A program made the position numbers and the translations under genes. Under the pieces are notes generated by a model. It searched no databases. It saw nothing but the letters and a program-made list of their open reading frames with translations, and had not been told where the DNA came from. This document shows positions 16,576-23,410 of a DNA stretch of 25,832 bases, in pieces (position 1 is the stretch's first letter; each line of letters starts with the position of its first letter). Source of the stretch: Adlercreutzia sp910585575 (lineage in GTDB: Bacteria; Actinomycetota; Coriobacteriia; Coriobacteriales; Eggerthellaceae); the NCBI RefSeq assembly GCF_951801035.1, contig NZ_CATOKT010000019.1, one strand, 5' to 3'.

Positions 16576-16893
16576 CTATTCACCGCCCAGCCGGTCAATG
16601 AGCGCTTGGGCTTGCTTCACGCCAAGACCGCCAACGCGCTTGCTTTCGGCGATGCTCAACGCGTGCATAAGCGCTTGCGTCTTCTTGAAGCCGTAGCCCG
16701 GAAGGGCGCTAATCATCTGTTTCACGCGCATACCAGATGCCGCCTTGTCGCCACGCTCTGCAAGGTTGATTAGATCGCAGACGTTCAGCACGCCGCTTGC
16801 AAGCTGGCTGCGCAACTCGGTGCGTTCCTTGCGCATCTGCTTTGCCTTTTCAAGGTTGGCAATTCTCTGTTCTTTGGTCAGTTCGGGAACCAT
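16576..16893 (-). CDS. Actinobacterial integration host factor-like protein (mIHF family, 105 aa)
   Basis: The sequence matches the layout of mycobacterial and streptomycete mIHF: a basic N-terminal helix (LTKEQRIANLEKAKQMRKERTELRSQL), then the helix-two-turns-helix core RVKQMISALPGYGFKKTQALMHALSIAESKRVGGLGVKQAQALIDRL. The LPG.G..K...M..L.IAESRRV.GLG pattern is the family signature. mIHF proteins bend DNA and help recombinases such as L5 integrase. Here the gene lies directly downstream of a tyrosine recombinase, so it may be that enzyme's dedicated cofactor, though a nucleoid role is also possible. A host gene of this type is normally present as well, so this copy is unusual. Confidence 0.85.
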   Translation of the reverse strand: MVPELTKEQRIANLEKAKQMRKERTELRSQLASGVLNVCDLINLAERGDKAASGMRVKQMISALPGYGFKKTQALMHALSIAESKRVGGLGVKQAQALIDRLGGE

Positions 16894-17033
16894 CGTTTTA
16901 CCCTCTTTCTTCCTATGTGCTTGATAATTACTTCTTATCAGTCACTTGCTGTTTGTCTTGAAAGCCTTTTCGGTGTCGCACCTGCGCGTTTACGGTGGTG
17001 CGCGGTGCGCGTTCAAAATGCGCCATTGCAACT

Positions 17034-18236
17034 TCATTGCAACACCTCTTCAAGGTCTGCCGTGGCTTCCATGGCCGCTTGCTCGAAGACGCTTGCGGCG
17101 TATGCGTCGCGTCCCGGCAAGACGTGGGCGTAGATGCGAAGCGTGGTTGCTTCGTCTGCGTGCCCCAATCGCTCCGAAACGGTTTTCAGGTCTACGCCGT
17201 GGGTCAGAAGCCACGTTGCGTGCGTGTGCCGCAAGTCGTGGAAGACGAAGCCTTGCGGCATTTCGATTTTTCCGGCAAACGTCGTGAATGCGCGTGAAAC
17301 GCTGTTAGGGCGAAGATAGCCGCCATCAACCGTGAGCAACGGCGCGTTGCTCGGCAGATCGCCGCAGAACAACCGGCGAAGTTCCATGAACGCATCAATG
17401 GTTTCAATGTCGCTTGTGGTAATGCCGATGTTGCGGCACTTACGGCCTTTGGTAACGTCGCGCCTGTAGGGCTTCTTGCCCTTCTTCTCAATGACGGTGC
17501 CGCCCACGTGGACGTACTTTGCAGCCCGGTAAATCTCGCCCGGACGCAACGCGCACACCTCGCCAACCCTCATGCCGGTTCTAAGCGAGAACCACGCGGC
17601 AAAGGCGTTCAGCGCCTTGCGCCACGTCCGCTTGTTCAAAACCTCTGGTTTCAGCAGTGGTTTTAACTGCGCATCCAGCTTGCGGAAATCGCCGATGTTG
17701 AGCGCTTGCGCTTCGTGGTGTTCAGGGCTTGGCTTCTCAACGTCAATGATCGGGTTTGTTTCGCATATGCCCGCTTTCACGAAGAACTTATATGCGCCGC
17801 GCATGAAGTTATGGACATTGATAACGCTATTGCGGGACAAGCCTTGCCCGCCTAGTTCCTTTGGCACCATCAAGCGTTGTTCGTAGCGGTTGAAGTCGGC
17901 GACGCGTAAATCACGGGCGTTTGAGGTTGCAAGGTACTTCCGGGCATACTTGGCAAATAGCCTATAGCTGCGCACGCTGTTAGGGCTTGCGCCGTTGCGC
18001 TCCCTCATGGCCGTGTAATCGTCCAGCAGGTCGGCAATCAGCGCACTTGCTACTAGACCGTCAGCCGTAAGGTTAGCCGCCCAAGCGTTAGCCATTTCCT
18101 GCGCTTCCGCTTCGTCGTGCGCCGCCGGGAACTCTCTATAGGGCTGTATCTTCTTACCTTCTGGCGTTTGCCCAAGGTAGGGGCGTGCGTACCAGACTTC
18201 ACGCGCCTTGCTCCATTTGACCTTGCAAGCGCTCAT
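17034..18236 (-). CDS. Tyrosine recombinase / phage integrase (400 aa)
   Basis: Layout: an AP2-like arm-binding N-terminus (KVKWSKAREVWYARPYLG, residues 5-22), a SAM-like core-binding domain at about 65-165, then the catalytic domain. Catalytic residues are visible: Arg223 in TGMRVGEVCAL, a Lys near 263-266 in VTKGRKCRN, His333 and Arg336 in HDLRHTHATWLL, His359 in RLGHADEATT and the nucleophile Tyr369 in LRIYAHV. It appears intact. Unlike a normal integrase it is buried in the early lytic operon, two bases after a PAPS-reductase-like gene, and about 7 kb from the attachment tRNA. It could integrate the phage, excise it, resolve dimers or be a relic of a second element. Confidence 0.93.
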   Translation of the reverse strand: MSACKVKWSKAREVWYARPYLGQTPEGKKIQPYREFPAAHDEAEAQEMANAWAANLTADGLVASALIADLLDDYTAMRERNGASPNSVRSYRLFAKYARKYLATSNARDLRVADFNRYEQRLMVPKELGGQGLSRNSVINVHNFMRGAYKFFVKAGICETNPIIDVEKPSPEHHEAQALNIGDFRKLDAQLKPLLKPEVLNKRTWRKALNAFAAWFSLRTGMRVGEVCALRPGEIYRAAKYVHVGGTVIEKKGKKPYRRDVTKGRKCRNIGITTSDIETIDAFMELRRLFCGDLPSNAPLLTVDGGYLRPNSVSRAFTTFAGKIEMPQGFVFHDLRHTHATWLLTHGVDLKTVSERLGHADEATTLRIYAHVLPGRDAYAASVFEQAAMEATADLEEVLQ

Positions 18237-18238
18237 GG

Positions 18239-18955
18239 CTACGCACCCGCTATTTCAGGCAGCGGCTTGCTCTTCATGGTGCCCAAGCGGCTTTCAAGCG
18301 CAAGTAACTGTTGCCAGTAGCGCGGCAAGTGATCGTGAATAGCCCTCAACTCGCGTTGGTTCTTGTTCCGGCAGCACCAGCACGAAACGCGGTCTAGCAC
18401 GTCATAAAGGCACACGCCGTCTTGCTCCCACGTGGCACCGTAGGCGCGGCAATATTCCAAGCAATCCGCTTCGGTATAGCCCCAATCCGCAAGCGGGAAG
18501 CGCTTATAGGGCTTGTGCTGCTTGGCAAGGCGCTTTTCTTCGTCCGCCGCAGTTCCAACGTAGACGATTGCGCCTTTGCCCTCGGCGTAGCGGTCTAGGG
18601 CTGCGGTCTTCTCGGTAGTGCCCCAGCGGCACGCGCCGCCGCACCATCCATAGCCGTACTTGTGTATTTCGCCCGTCTCGCGCGATTTCACCGGGTGAAC
18701 GAACATCTTGTGCAAGAAGGGTTCTTTTGGCTTCAACTCCGTGTATTCAATGCCCATTGAAGCAAGCACCGGCAACATACGGTCACGTTCGCGGTAGATC
18801 GCTTCAAACTCCATGCCGGTATCGAAGAAAACAACTTCGTTAAGGTCTGGCGTGTTCTTTTCGTCCAGCAGCAAATGGAGCATCGCCAAGCTGTCCTTGC
18901 CCCACGACACGGACGCAATGAGCCATTGGCTTTCAGGTTGATTGCTGTTACTCAT
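18239..18955 (-). CDS. PAPS reductase-like PP-loop protein (238 aa)
   Basis: A PP-loop ATP pyrophosphatase fold with the motif SWGKDSLAML (residues 17-26) near the start, VVFFDTGMEFEAIY, and WCGGACRWGTTEKTAAL. The later segment YDVLDRVSCWCCRNKNQREL holds a Cys cluster. These are features of the phage-borne phosphoadenosine-phosphosulfate reductase-like family. Members use ATP to adenylate a substrate, and true PAPS reduction is doubtful without the conserved C-terminal Cys motif of CysH. In phages the substrate is unknown; sulfur transfer to DNA or tRNA is a possibility. ATG 18955 overlaps the DUF3310 stop by eight bases. A longer frame to 19045 is not supported. Confidence 0.8.
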   Translation of the reverse strand: MSNSNQPESQWLIASVSWGKDSLAMLHLLLDEKNTPDLNEVVFFDTGMEFEAIYRERDRMLPVLASMGIEYTELKPKEPFLHKMFVHPVKSRETGEIHKYGYGWCGGACRWGTTEKTAALDRYAEGKGAIVYVGTAADEEKRLAKQHKPYKRFPLADWGYTEADCLEYCRAYGATWEQDGVCLYDVLDRVSCWCCRNKNQRELRAIHDHLPRYWQQLLALESRLGTMKSKPLPEIAGA

Positions 18956-19322
18956 TGCCGCCATCCTCAAACACGCCGCCTTTGGCGTACCAAGCAGTAT
19001 CAAAACCTTTGGTTTCGGTGGTGGTCTTCGGCTCGATTTCCTCAATCAGAAAATCAATGCACTGCTTGCACTTTTTCAGGTCTTGAACGCCGTTCTTGCG
19101 AATCCAGCGCCATAGGTACTTGAACGCGCAGCCCCACCAGTAAAGCGCGATGGGCGCAAGGTTCACGGCCTTGCCGTCGTTGGCGCATGGCTGCAAGCAA
19201 TAGCCCGTGCCCATCATCGCCGCCATAGCGTCCTTGCACTCAATGCCGCCGCTGGTGTAGTGGCTAGGGTGCGAAACCGCGTCTTTGGCGGCTTCGATCT
19301 GCTGCAAGCTAACGTCGCTCAT
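18948..19322 (-). CDS. DUF3310 family protein (124 aa)
   Basis: The motif VSHPSHYTSGGIECKDAMAAMMG followed by FKYLWRWIRKNGVQDLKKCKQCIDFLIEEI is the signature of the DUF3310 (SaV-like) family. These small phage proteins are often labelled nucleotide kinase-like, but their activity is unproven. Its neighbours (PP-loop protein downstream, dUTPase further on) fit a nucleotide-metabolism context. The C-terminal 25 residues (TETKGFDTAWYAKGGVFED) are extra and probably flexible. The start overlaps the upstream gene as ATGA. Confidence 0.85.
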   Translation of the reverse strand: MSDVSLQQIEAAKDAVSHPSHYTSGGIECKDAMAAMMGTGYCLQPCANDGKAVNLAPIALYWWGCAFKYLWRWIRKNGVQDLKKCKQCIDFLIEEIEPKTTTETKGFDTAWYAKGGVFEDGGNE

Positions 19323-19696
19323 AGCGCCACCCCCAGCGCTCGCAGACGGTCGCCATAAAGGGCGCGTGTGTCATCTGCTGGCGGTACTTCGTCCGGGTGC
19401 TTCGCGTCGTGGTCGATGATTTCCCGGTACATATCGCGGCAAACCTTTTCCACGCTATCAACGTCCGCGCGGCGTTGCTGGTATTCGTCCAGCGGTGCCG
19501 CTATATGCTCGCGCCTGATCTCCACGGTGGGCACGGCATCGAAGCGAAAACGCGCGGTTATGTCGAACTCGCAAAGCAAGCTTGGGTACTCTCCAAGCAG
19601 ATTGCTTGCGTGGTCGCGTATGTATTCCCCCGCTTGCTCAATGGCTTCAATGAAGCCTTGCCGGGTGCTTAAATCCGGCCAAGTGTCTTTTGCCAT
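19319..19696 (-). CDS. Hypothetical early protein (125 aa)
   Basis: No family recognised. Mostly helical and acidic (FIEAIEQAGEYIRDHASNLLGEYPSLLCEFDITARFRFD, then YQQRRADVDSVEKVCRDMYREIIDHDAKHPDE). The ATG at 19696 has AGGAAGG upstream, the start of a translational group that continues through DUF3310, the PP-loop protein and the tyrosine recombinase. Position among DNA-metabolism genes is all that hints at function. Confidence 0.65.
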   Translation of the reverse strand: MAKDTWPDLSTRQGFIEAIEQAGEYIRDHASNLLGEYPSLLCEFDITARFRFDAVPTVEIRREHIAAPLDEYQQRRADVDSVEKVCRDMYREIIDHDAKHPDEVPPADDTRALYGDRLRALGVAL

Positions 19697-19783
19697 ATTC
19701 TGACCTTCCTAGATTTCGCCGCATTCGCGGTTCTCGTGGCCGCTGTGGCCGTCTTTTGGTGTTTTGTGGGTATCTGTAGCCCT

Positions 19784-20347
19784 TTACGCCTTTTTGGCGC
19801 TTCTGCGCGGCTCTGGTTCGCTGTCGCATTCCGCAACAAAGCTGCCGTCGTATGAAGTGACCTCTTCCGTTTCCGGCAGGAAACCACCAAGGAATCCAAG
19901 AACGCGGGCTTTTGACCAACCACCGCTTGCGCAGACGGCTTGGCGCTGCATTTCCTCAACCAGTTCACGCCGGTAAGCCGCCATGCGGCCACGGCTGGCG
20001 TTCTCCAATTCCTCAATCCGCACTTCAAGCGTGGCGGCGCGTGCCTTTTCCTGCTTTAGGTTGGTTTGAAGCTGCTTCTTGCTCTGCTCCAAAGGCTCGA
20101 TCTTTGATGCGGTGCTTTTCCGCTCTGATTCGCTTTGCCGCGCGAACTCTTCCGCCGCCCGAAGCTTCGTTGTCTTTTCCTGCAACGTCTCTTCAAGCGA
20201 TTCAATACGGGCTTTCGCGCCGTCAAGCTGCTTCGCAAGATCAAGCTTTTCTTGGTAGGTCGCATAAACCATCTGTTCAAGTTCGGCGGCGCTCATGCTC
20301 GGTTGCTCGGCTTCCTCATTGCATTCAACGCGTTTGAAAAGTCCCAT
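19784..20347 (-). CDS. Coiled-coil early protein (187 aa)
   Basis: After a short start (MGLFKRVECNEEAEQP), residues 20-125 are an almost unbroken charged coiled coil (LEQMVYATYQEKLDLAKQLDGAKARIESLEETLQEK and so on). A small hydrophobic patch follows (SKARVLGFLGGFLPETEEV) and the C-terminus is basic. There is no recognised family. Coiled-coil early phage proteins can be recombination, replication or anti-host factors; nothing here decides between these. AGGGGG lies seven bases before the ATG. Confidence 0.65.
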   Translation of the reverse strand: MGLFKRVECNEEAEQPSMSAAELEQMVYATYQEKLDLAKQLDGAKARIESLEETLQEKTTKLRAAEEFARQSESERKSTASKIEPLEQSKKQLQTNLKQEKARAATLEVRIEELENASRGRMAAYRRELVEEMQRQAVCASGGWSKARVLGFLGGFLPETEEVTSYDGSFVAECDSEPEPRRSAKKA

Positions 20348-20357
20348 GAGATACCCC

Positions 20358-20822
20358 CTAACAAGCCAGCGCGGCAGCGTATGCCGCCGGGTCTGCAATC
20401 GCACTGCGCGGAATGCCGCGCGTGCAATTCATCCACTCTTTGAGCCAGCGCATGAAGCCGCGCAAGAACGGTTGCACGTTGTTGTCATCAGCCCAACCGG
20501 CAATGCCTATGAAGCCGTCGCCGTTGAAGCTGACCGCTTCGCGGCCTTGCCAATAGCGGCCATCGACGCGCAAAAACGCTTCGTAAATCCCCGGACGTTC
20601 CGTTGATGCACTGATGTTCGGGGCGTGCTTTTTGAGACATGACGGCTGCATGAGCATGAGCAATTCGCCCTTGCTGGCTAGCTTGCGGTCATGCCTTGCG
20701 CACTCAATGGCTATGAAACCTTGCAAAGCCCGAATGTCGATGCCGCACAAGTCCGCATAGGTCAAGTTGCGGTTGAACGCATCGCGCACCTGATCGCGCG
20801 TCAACTTATCCGATAAGGTCAT
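20358..20822 (-). CDS. Hypothetical early protein (154 aa)
   Basis: No family recognised. The N-terminal part (MTLSDKLTRDQVRDAFNRNLTYADLCGIDIRALQGFIAIECARH) looks like a small helical domain. The middle has beta character (YEAFLRVDGRYWQGREAVSFNGDGFIGIAGWADDNNVQPFLRGFMRWL). Start 20822 is the ATG nearest the upstream gene and overlaps it by 17 bases. A longer frame to 20957 lies inside that gene. It sits next to the candidate origin, so a replication link is conceivable. Confidence 0.62.
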   Translation of the reverse strand: MTLSDKLTRDQVRDAFNRNLTYADLCGIDIRALQGFIAIECARHDRKLASKGELLMLMQPSCLKKHAPNISASTERPGIYEAFLRVDGRYWQGREAVSFNGDGFIGIAGWADDNNVQPFLRGFMRWLKEWMNCTRGIPRSAIADPAAYAAALAC

Positions 20823-21024
20823 CACAAGCCCCCTTCGCGTGCTTTCCGTGGCGCTTGCTGATTGAGCCAAGCAAGCCATCTTCGGGCGTGCGCTTGTCCT
20901 TCCATGCAAGGTTCTTGCACTTCCAGCACGGTTCACCCTCGTTGGCGAACCAATCAAGCGGGCGTTGAATGCCGCACTTCGGGCATTCCCGTGTCTTAAC
21001 GTGGTTTTCGTAATGAACTGGCAT
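20806..21024 (-). CDS. Zinc-ribbon protein (72 aa)
   Basis: Two CxxC pairs (CPKCGIQRPLDWFANEGEPCWKC) form a compact zinc ribbon, followed by a basic tail (LAWKDKRTPEDGLLGSISKRHGKHAKG). The CPKCG..RPLDWF pattern resembles small phage and plasmid proteins whose role is unknown. It is the first gene after the candidate origin block and may bind nucleic acid. The ATG at 21024 is used; a longer frame to 21087 has no ribosome binding site. Confidence 0.7.
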   Translation of the reverse strand: MPVHYENHVKTRECPKCGIQRPLDWFANEGEPCWKCKNLAWKDKRTPEDGLLGSISKRHGKHAKGACDDLIG

Positions 21025-21137
21025 GGTCAAAATCTCCAATCTTGCCGAATGTGTAAAACTTTGTGGAAAACGCGTTGAAAACTGCAAAATCAGGCTTTAA
21101 GGAACGCGGAAGCGATTTCATGCCCAGAAAGAAGAAC

Positions 21138-21158
21138 CAAGAAAGAGAAACTTTCTTG
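21138..21158. repeat. Small hairpin in origin block
   Basis: CAAGAAAG at 21138-21145 pairs with CTTTCTTG at 21151-21158 around AGAAA. On the minus strand it is followed by a T-rich stretch (GTTCTTCTTTC), so it may be a weak terminator or part of the origin. Confidence 0.5.
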
Positions 21159-21180
21159 TTAGTCAACGTCACAAGCAACA

Positions 21181-21224
21181 GGCATTCGGTTTCGGTTTCG
21201 GTTTTATGACCGAAACCGAATGCC
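21181..21224. repeat. Perfect 16-base inverted repeat built from TTCGGT units
   Basis: GGCATTCGGTTTCGGT at 21181-21196 is the exact complement of ACCGAAACCGAATGCC at 21209-21224. The twelve bases between contain a third TTCGGT. It may form a cruciform or be a binding site for an initiator. Confidence 0.85.
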
Positions 21225-21260
21225 TTAGACCTAGACATAGACTTAGACTTAGACATAGAT
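21225..21260. repeat. Six tandem hexamers of the form NTAGAC (iteron-like)
   Basis: The units are TTAGAC, CTAGAC, ATAGAC, TTAGAC, TTAGAC and ATAGAT, directly after the inverted repeat. The regular spacing and varying first base point to a protein-binding array rather than coding repeats. On the minus strand it would encode an SKSKSM-type peptide, but in a frame without a credible start. Confidence 0.85.
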
Positions 21261-21352
21261 ATTGCTTTCGCAGTTTTTTAATGGTCGGCTTTGCATATCG
21301 GAAACCCTCGGTTTTCCGTGTGGTTTTCGTTCTCGCGCTTTTCATGGGTCTA

Positions 21353-21790
21353 TCAGGCGTTTTGGTTTGGCTGTGGGTTTTTGCGCGGTCTGCCGCCCTT
21401 GCGTCCGGCTGCACGTTTCTTGCCGAAACTAAGCGCGTTTTCGTGCATCCGGGGATTTTCCAAGCACCCGTTTTCATCGGTCTGCAAAAGCCCGATGCTT
21501 AGCAACTGATCTACGAACGCCGTAACCTCTTCGATGCAAAGCAGTTCGCAGAAGTTGGAGCCGTCGCCGAATTGCAGCACGTCACCCAGAATCAACTTAT
21601 CTTCTTCGGTGCTGAACGGGATTACGTGCCCTTTGTTGGATGCCAGAAGTTCGCACACGCGCCACCAACGCCCGTAACCGCTCCAACCAAGCCGCCTGAT
21701 AAGGCGCTGGCACTTAATGTCATTGGACGCGTTGGAATCGTGCGGGAAGTACGCCAAGCGGTCTTGCGCAAGTTCGCTTGCGTTAGGCAT
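21353..21790 (-). CDS. Replication-initiator-like protein, DUF4373 / Lin1244 type (145 aa)
   Basis: The N-terminus LAYFPHDSNASNDIKCQRLIRRLGWSGYGRWWRVCELLAS is the pattern of Lin1244/Lin1753-like (DUF4373) domains, winged-helix-like modules at the front of phage replication initiators. The next part is EEVTAFVDQLLSIGLLQTDENGCLENPRM, completing the domain near residue 115. The tail is basic with GRKGGRPRKNP, a common linker to a C-terminal DnaD-like part. That part is missing here, because the frame ends at a TGA and is closed by two more stops soon after. It is thus short for the family. AGAGGGG precedes the ATG. Confidence 0.72.
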   Translation of the reverse strand: MPNASELAQDRLAYFPHDSNASNDIKCQRLIRRLGWSGYGRWWRVCELLASNKGHVIPFSTEEDKLILGDVLQFGDGSNFCELLCIEEVTAFVDQLLSIGLLQTDENGCLENPRMHENALSFGKKRAAGRKGGRPRKNPQPNQNA

Positions 21791-22121
21791 CTTCGCGCCC
21801 CTCTGCTTCGGCGTGCATTGCGGCAACCCTCGCGGCTACCTCGTCGTGCTTGCTGTCCTTGCGGCGAAGGTAGATTGCGCCAGCTTGCTTGATGCTGCCG
21901 GTGACAGCGGCCATTTGGCGCTGCTCGGTCAACTTGGGTTCTTCGATGATCGCCGCCGCGAGAACCAAACCGGCTTGCAGACCGGCGAACAGCGCCGTTG
22001 AATCAAGCTTGATGGTTTCGCCGGTATCGGCGTTGACTATGGCAACATCGGCACCCACGCAATCAAGCAGCGCGAAAGTGTCCGTGATGCGCTCTTTGGC
22101 TTTCTTCGTGTTGGTCATCAT
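21783..22121 (-). CDS. Hypothetical early protein (112 aa)
   Basis: No family recognised. A helical N-terminus (KKAKERITDTFALLDCVGADVAIVNADTGETIKLD) leads to a hydrophobic middle (STALFAGLQAGLVLAAAIIEEPKL) that could be a buried helix rather than a membrane segment, then a charged C-terminus (LRRKDSKHDEVAARVAAMHAEAEGRED). Two adjacent ATGs exist (22121 and 22118); the first overlaps the preceding stop. It ends eight bases into the replication-initiator-like gene, which suggests coupling. Confidence 0.65.
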   Translation of the reverse strand: MMTNTKKAKERITDTFALLDCVGADVAIVNADTGETIKLDSTALFAGLQAGLVLAAAIIEEPKLTEQRQMAAVTGSIKQAGAIYLRRKDSKHDEVAARVAAMHAEAEGREDA

Positions 22122-22516
22122 TTCTTTTCGTCCTTCCTGTCGAACATTGATTTGCGCGTCTCTATGCGCAAGTCGGGGTTGTTTTCAAGCAGCCACCGCG
22201 CAAGCAGCGGGGTAACTGTGTTGTTGATGCTGTAGTGGTGCGTGATGCCGTGCTGGTCGGTGTAGGGCACCGCTACAAGCCTGTAAGCGCTCTCGTATCG
22301 CACGCGCTCAATTAGGTACTTCGTGGACACCCGCAAGCCGCGCCGGTGGATGGCAAGCGCCGTCAACTCGATTTCGTGCGCCGCCTTGGGATTGACCCGC
22401 AACCACTCGTTGAACAACTCGCGGTAGCTTTCAGCTTTGAGCGGCACCGGGAACACAAAGGCGCGTTCTTGGGCTATGACGGCTTCCACGGGCTGCGTGT
22501 AGTCATCAACGTTCAT
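22118..22516 (-). CDS. Hypothetical early protein, winged-helix-like (132 aa)
   Basis: No family is recognised with certainty. NPKAAHEIELTALAIHRRGLRVSTKYLIERVRYESAYRLVAVPYTDQHGITHHYSINNTVTPLLARWLLENNPDL resembles small phage proteins with a winged-helix-type core and a basic helix (IHRRGLRVSTKYLIERVRYE). The N-terminus is acidic (MNVDDYTQPVEAVIAQERAFVF). Start 22516 overlaps the upstream small gene by eleven bases. A longer frame to 22705 would cover that gene and is rejected. Confidence 0.65.
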   Translation of the reverse strand: MNVDDYTQPVEAVIAQERAFVFPVPLKAESYRELFNEWLRVNPKAAHEIELTALAIHRRGLRVSTKYLIERVRYESAYRLVAVPYTDQHGITHHYSINNTVTPLLARWLLENNPDLRIETRKSMFDRKDEKK

Positions 22517-22688
22517 AGCGGTGCTGCCTTTCAAGGCGTGCCAGCAAGCAATCAAAGGCGAAGCGGGCTTGCTCATACGTGGCAGTGAACGGCACCGGCA
22601 ACGGGTGGCGAACGCGCACACCGCCGCCCTGCTCAATGTAGGCCGTCCAGAATCCGCGCTTGTCGCGCTCGAATGTGGCTTTAGGCAT
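22506..22688 (-). CDS. Small hypothetical early protein (60 aa)
   Basis: No family recognised. The sequence FERDKRGFWTAYIEQGGGVRVRHPLPVPFTATYEQARFAFDCLLARLERQH suggests a short beta-beta-alpha unit reminiscent of arm-binding or dsRBD-like folds, but too short to assign. It overlaps both neighbours by 8-11 bases, as expected for a translated gene in this operon. Confidence 0.55.
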   Translation of the reverse strand: MPKATFERDKRGFWTAYIEQGGGVRVRHPLPVPFTATYEQARFAFDCLLARLERQHRYER

Positions 22689-23073
22689 AGCGCTTCACCA
22701 GCCACACGATCACGGCAGCGTCAACGACGATGCAAAGAGCCGTCAGCCAAAGCCCGTAGGTGTCGCCAAGCCAGATTTGGAAGGTGGCAACGGCCATGGG
22801 CAAGATGCCGGACATTGTGAGCGCTAGGAAAGCCATAACGGCAATGCGCTGCCAAAGGCGCGGCCAACGTGCTAAGATTTCTTCGTCAAATTGCGGCCAG
22901 CATTTTTGACGTGCAAGCGTGCGGGTTCCAGCCGTGCGCTTGCTTCGTTTTTGTGGCGGCATCGTAAAGCGGTTGCAAGGCTTTGAAAGAAAGCCGCTTG
23001 CGTTGCATCCAGCTTGCCGCCCTCGCGGTCGGTAACCATTATCAAAACCAAAGGTTTTAGCGCTGGTTTTCAT
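22681..23073 (-). CDS. Small membrane protein with two transmembrane helices (130 aa)
   Basis: Residues 76-98 (RIAVMAFLALTMSGILPMAVATF) and 106-126 (YGLWLTALCIVVDAAVIVWL) are strongly hydrophobic helices; the preceding part is basic (MPPQKRSKRTAGTRTLARQK). The basic side should stay in the cytosol, giving a hairpin with both ends inside. ATG 23073 is preferred because GAAGG lies upstream. An internal ATG at 22962 would give 93 residues but has no such site. As an early membrane protein it could act in superinfection exclusion; a holin is less likely so far from the late genes. Function is unproven. Confidence 0.62.
   Translation of the reverse strand: MKTSAKTFGFDNGYRPRGRQAGCNASGFLSKPCNRFTMPPQKRSKRTAGTRTLARQKCWPQFDEEILARWPRLWQRIAVMAFLALTMSGILPMAVATFQIWLGDTYGLWLTALCIVVDAAVIVWLVKRYA
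23045..23058. repeat. Palindromic element shared with a second site at 18998
   Basis: AAAACCAAAGGTTTT-type palindrome preceded by TATC. The same TATCAAAACCnnnGGTTT layout, with TTT in place of AAA, occurs at 18998-19015 inside the DUF3310 gene. It may be a regulator site or coincidence. Confidence 0.3.
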
Positions 23074-23155
23074 GGTGGTTAACCTTCGCTTTCGGTCGTG
23101 GTTTGGTCATTGGTTTTTCTCCTTTCTTAGAACCAACGCGCTAGACCGATGCCCG

Positions 23156-23359
23156 TTAAGCTGCTGCAAAAGGCACGATGCCTAGCAATTCGTCTGCCGT
23201 GCATTCGTACAACTTGCAAAGCTGAATCAGGCGTTGCGCAGTGGGTGACGTTTTCCCGTTCTCCCATGAACCAAGCGTGGTGATGGATACGCCAAGGCGC
23301 GTTGCCGCTTCTTGGGCGGTATAGCCCTTGCGCTCGCGTGCTTTGCGATAGTTGCCCAT
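23156..23359 (-). CDS. Cro-like HTH regulator (67 aa)
   Basis: An XRE-family helix-turn-helix protein consisting of little beyond the DNA-binding domain: RKARERKGYTAQEAATRLGVSITTLGSWENGKTSPTAQRLIQLCKLYECTADELLGI. It is the first leftward gene and diverges from the plus-strand repressor, the classic Cro position. It is expected to shut off the repressor and favour lytic growth (inferred from layout). GGGGGTAGG lies upstream of the ATG. The longer open frame to 23407 would include control-region DNA. Confidence 0.85.
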   Translation of the reverse strand: MGNYRKARERKGYTAQEAATRLGVSITTLGSWENGKTSPTAQRLIQLCKLYECTADELLGIVPFAAA

Positions 23360-23387
23360 AATTCCTACCCCCTTTCTTTCTGCTCGT

Positions 23388-23403
23388 ATAAGCCTTTGTG
23401 TTT
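23388..23403 (+). promoter_or_regulatory. Candidate operator O1
   Basis: ATAAGCCTTTGTGTTT, one of three related 16-mers in the divergent control region. All share (A/G)TAAGCC followed by GT at positions 13-14. It is nearest the Cro-like gene and overlaps its likely -10 region (TTATAC on the minus strand). Confidence 0.5.
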
Positions 23404-23410
23404 CCAAAAT

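Larger units (their letters stand above)
21025..21352. other. Candidate replication origin block (non-coding, hexamers and palindrome)
   Basis: This 328-base stretch lies between the replication-initiator-like gene and the zinc-ribbon gene. It holds a 16-base perfect inverted repeat (arms 21181-21196 and 21209-21224), six tandem hexamers (21225-21260) and a smaller hairpin (21138-21158), and its T- and A-rich flanks are less GC-rich than the genes around it. Repeats of this kind next to an initiator gene are typical of phage origins. No open frame here looks coding. Confidence 0.55.

Noticed and set aside
20996..21256. Minus-strand frame encoding an SKSKSM-type repeat peptide
   Set aside because: It is produced by the hexamer array, lacks a ribosome binding site and overlaps the zinc-ribbon gene.
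21225..21260. Tandem repeats as a possible CRISPR array
   Set aside because: Units are six bases long with no spacers and no cas genes nearby.
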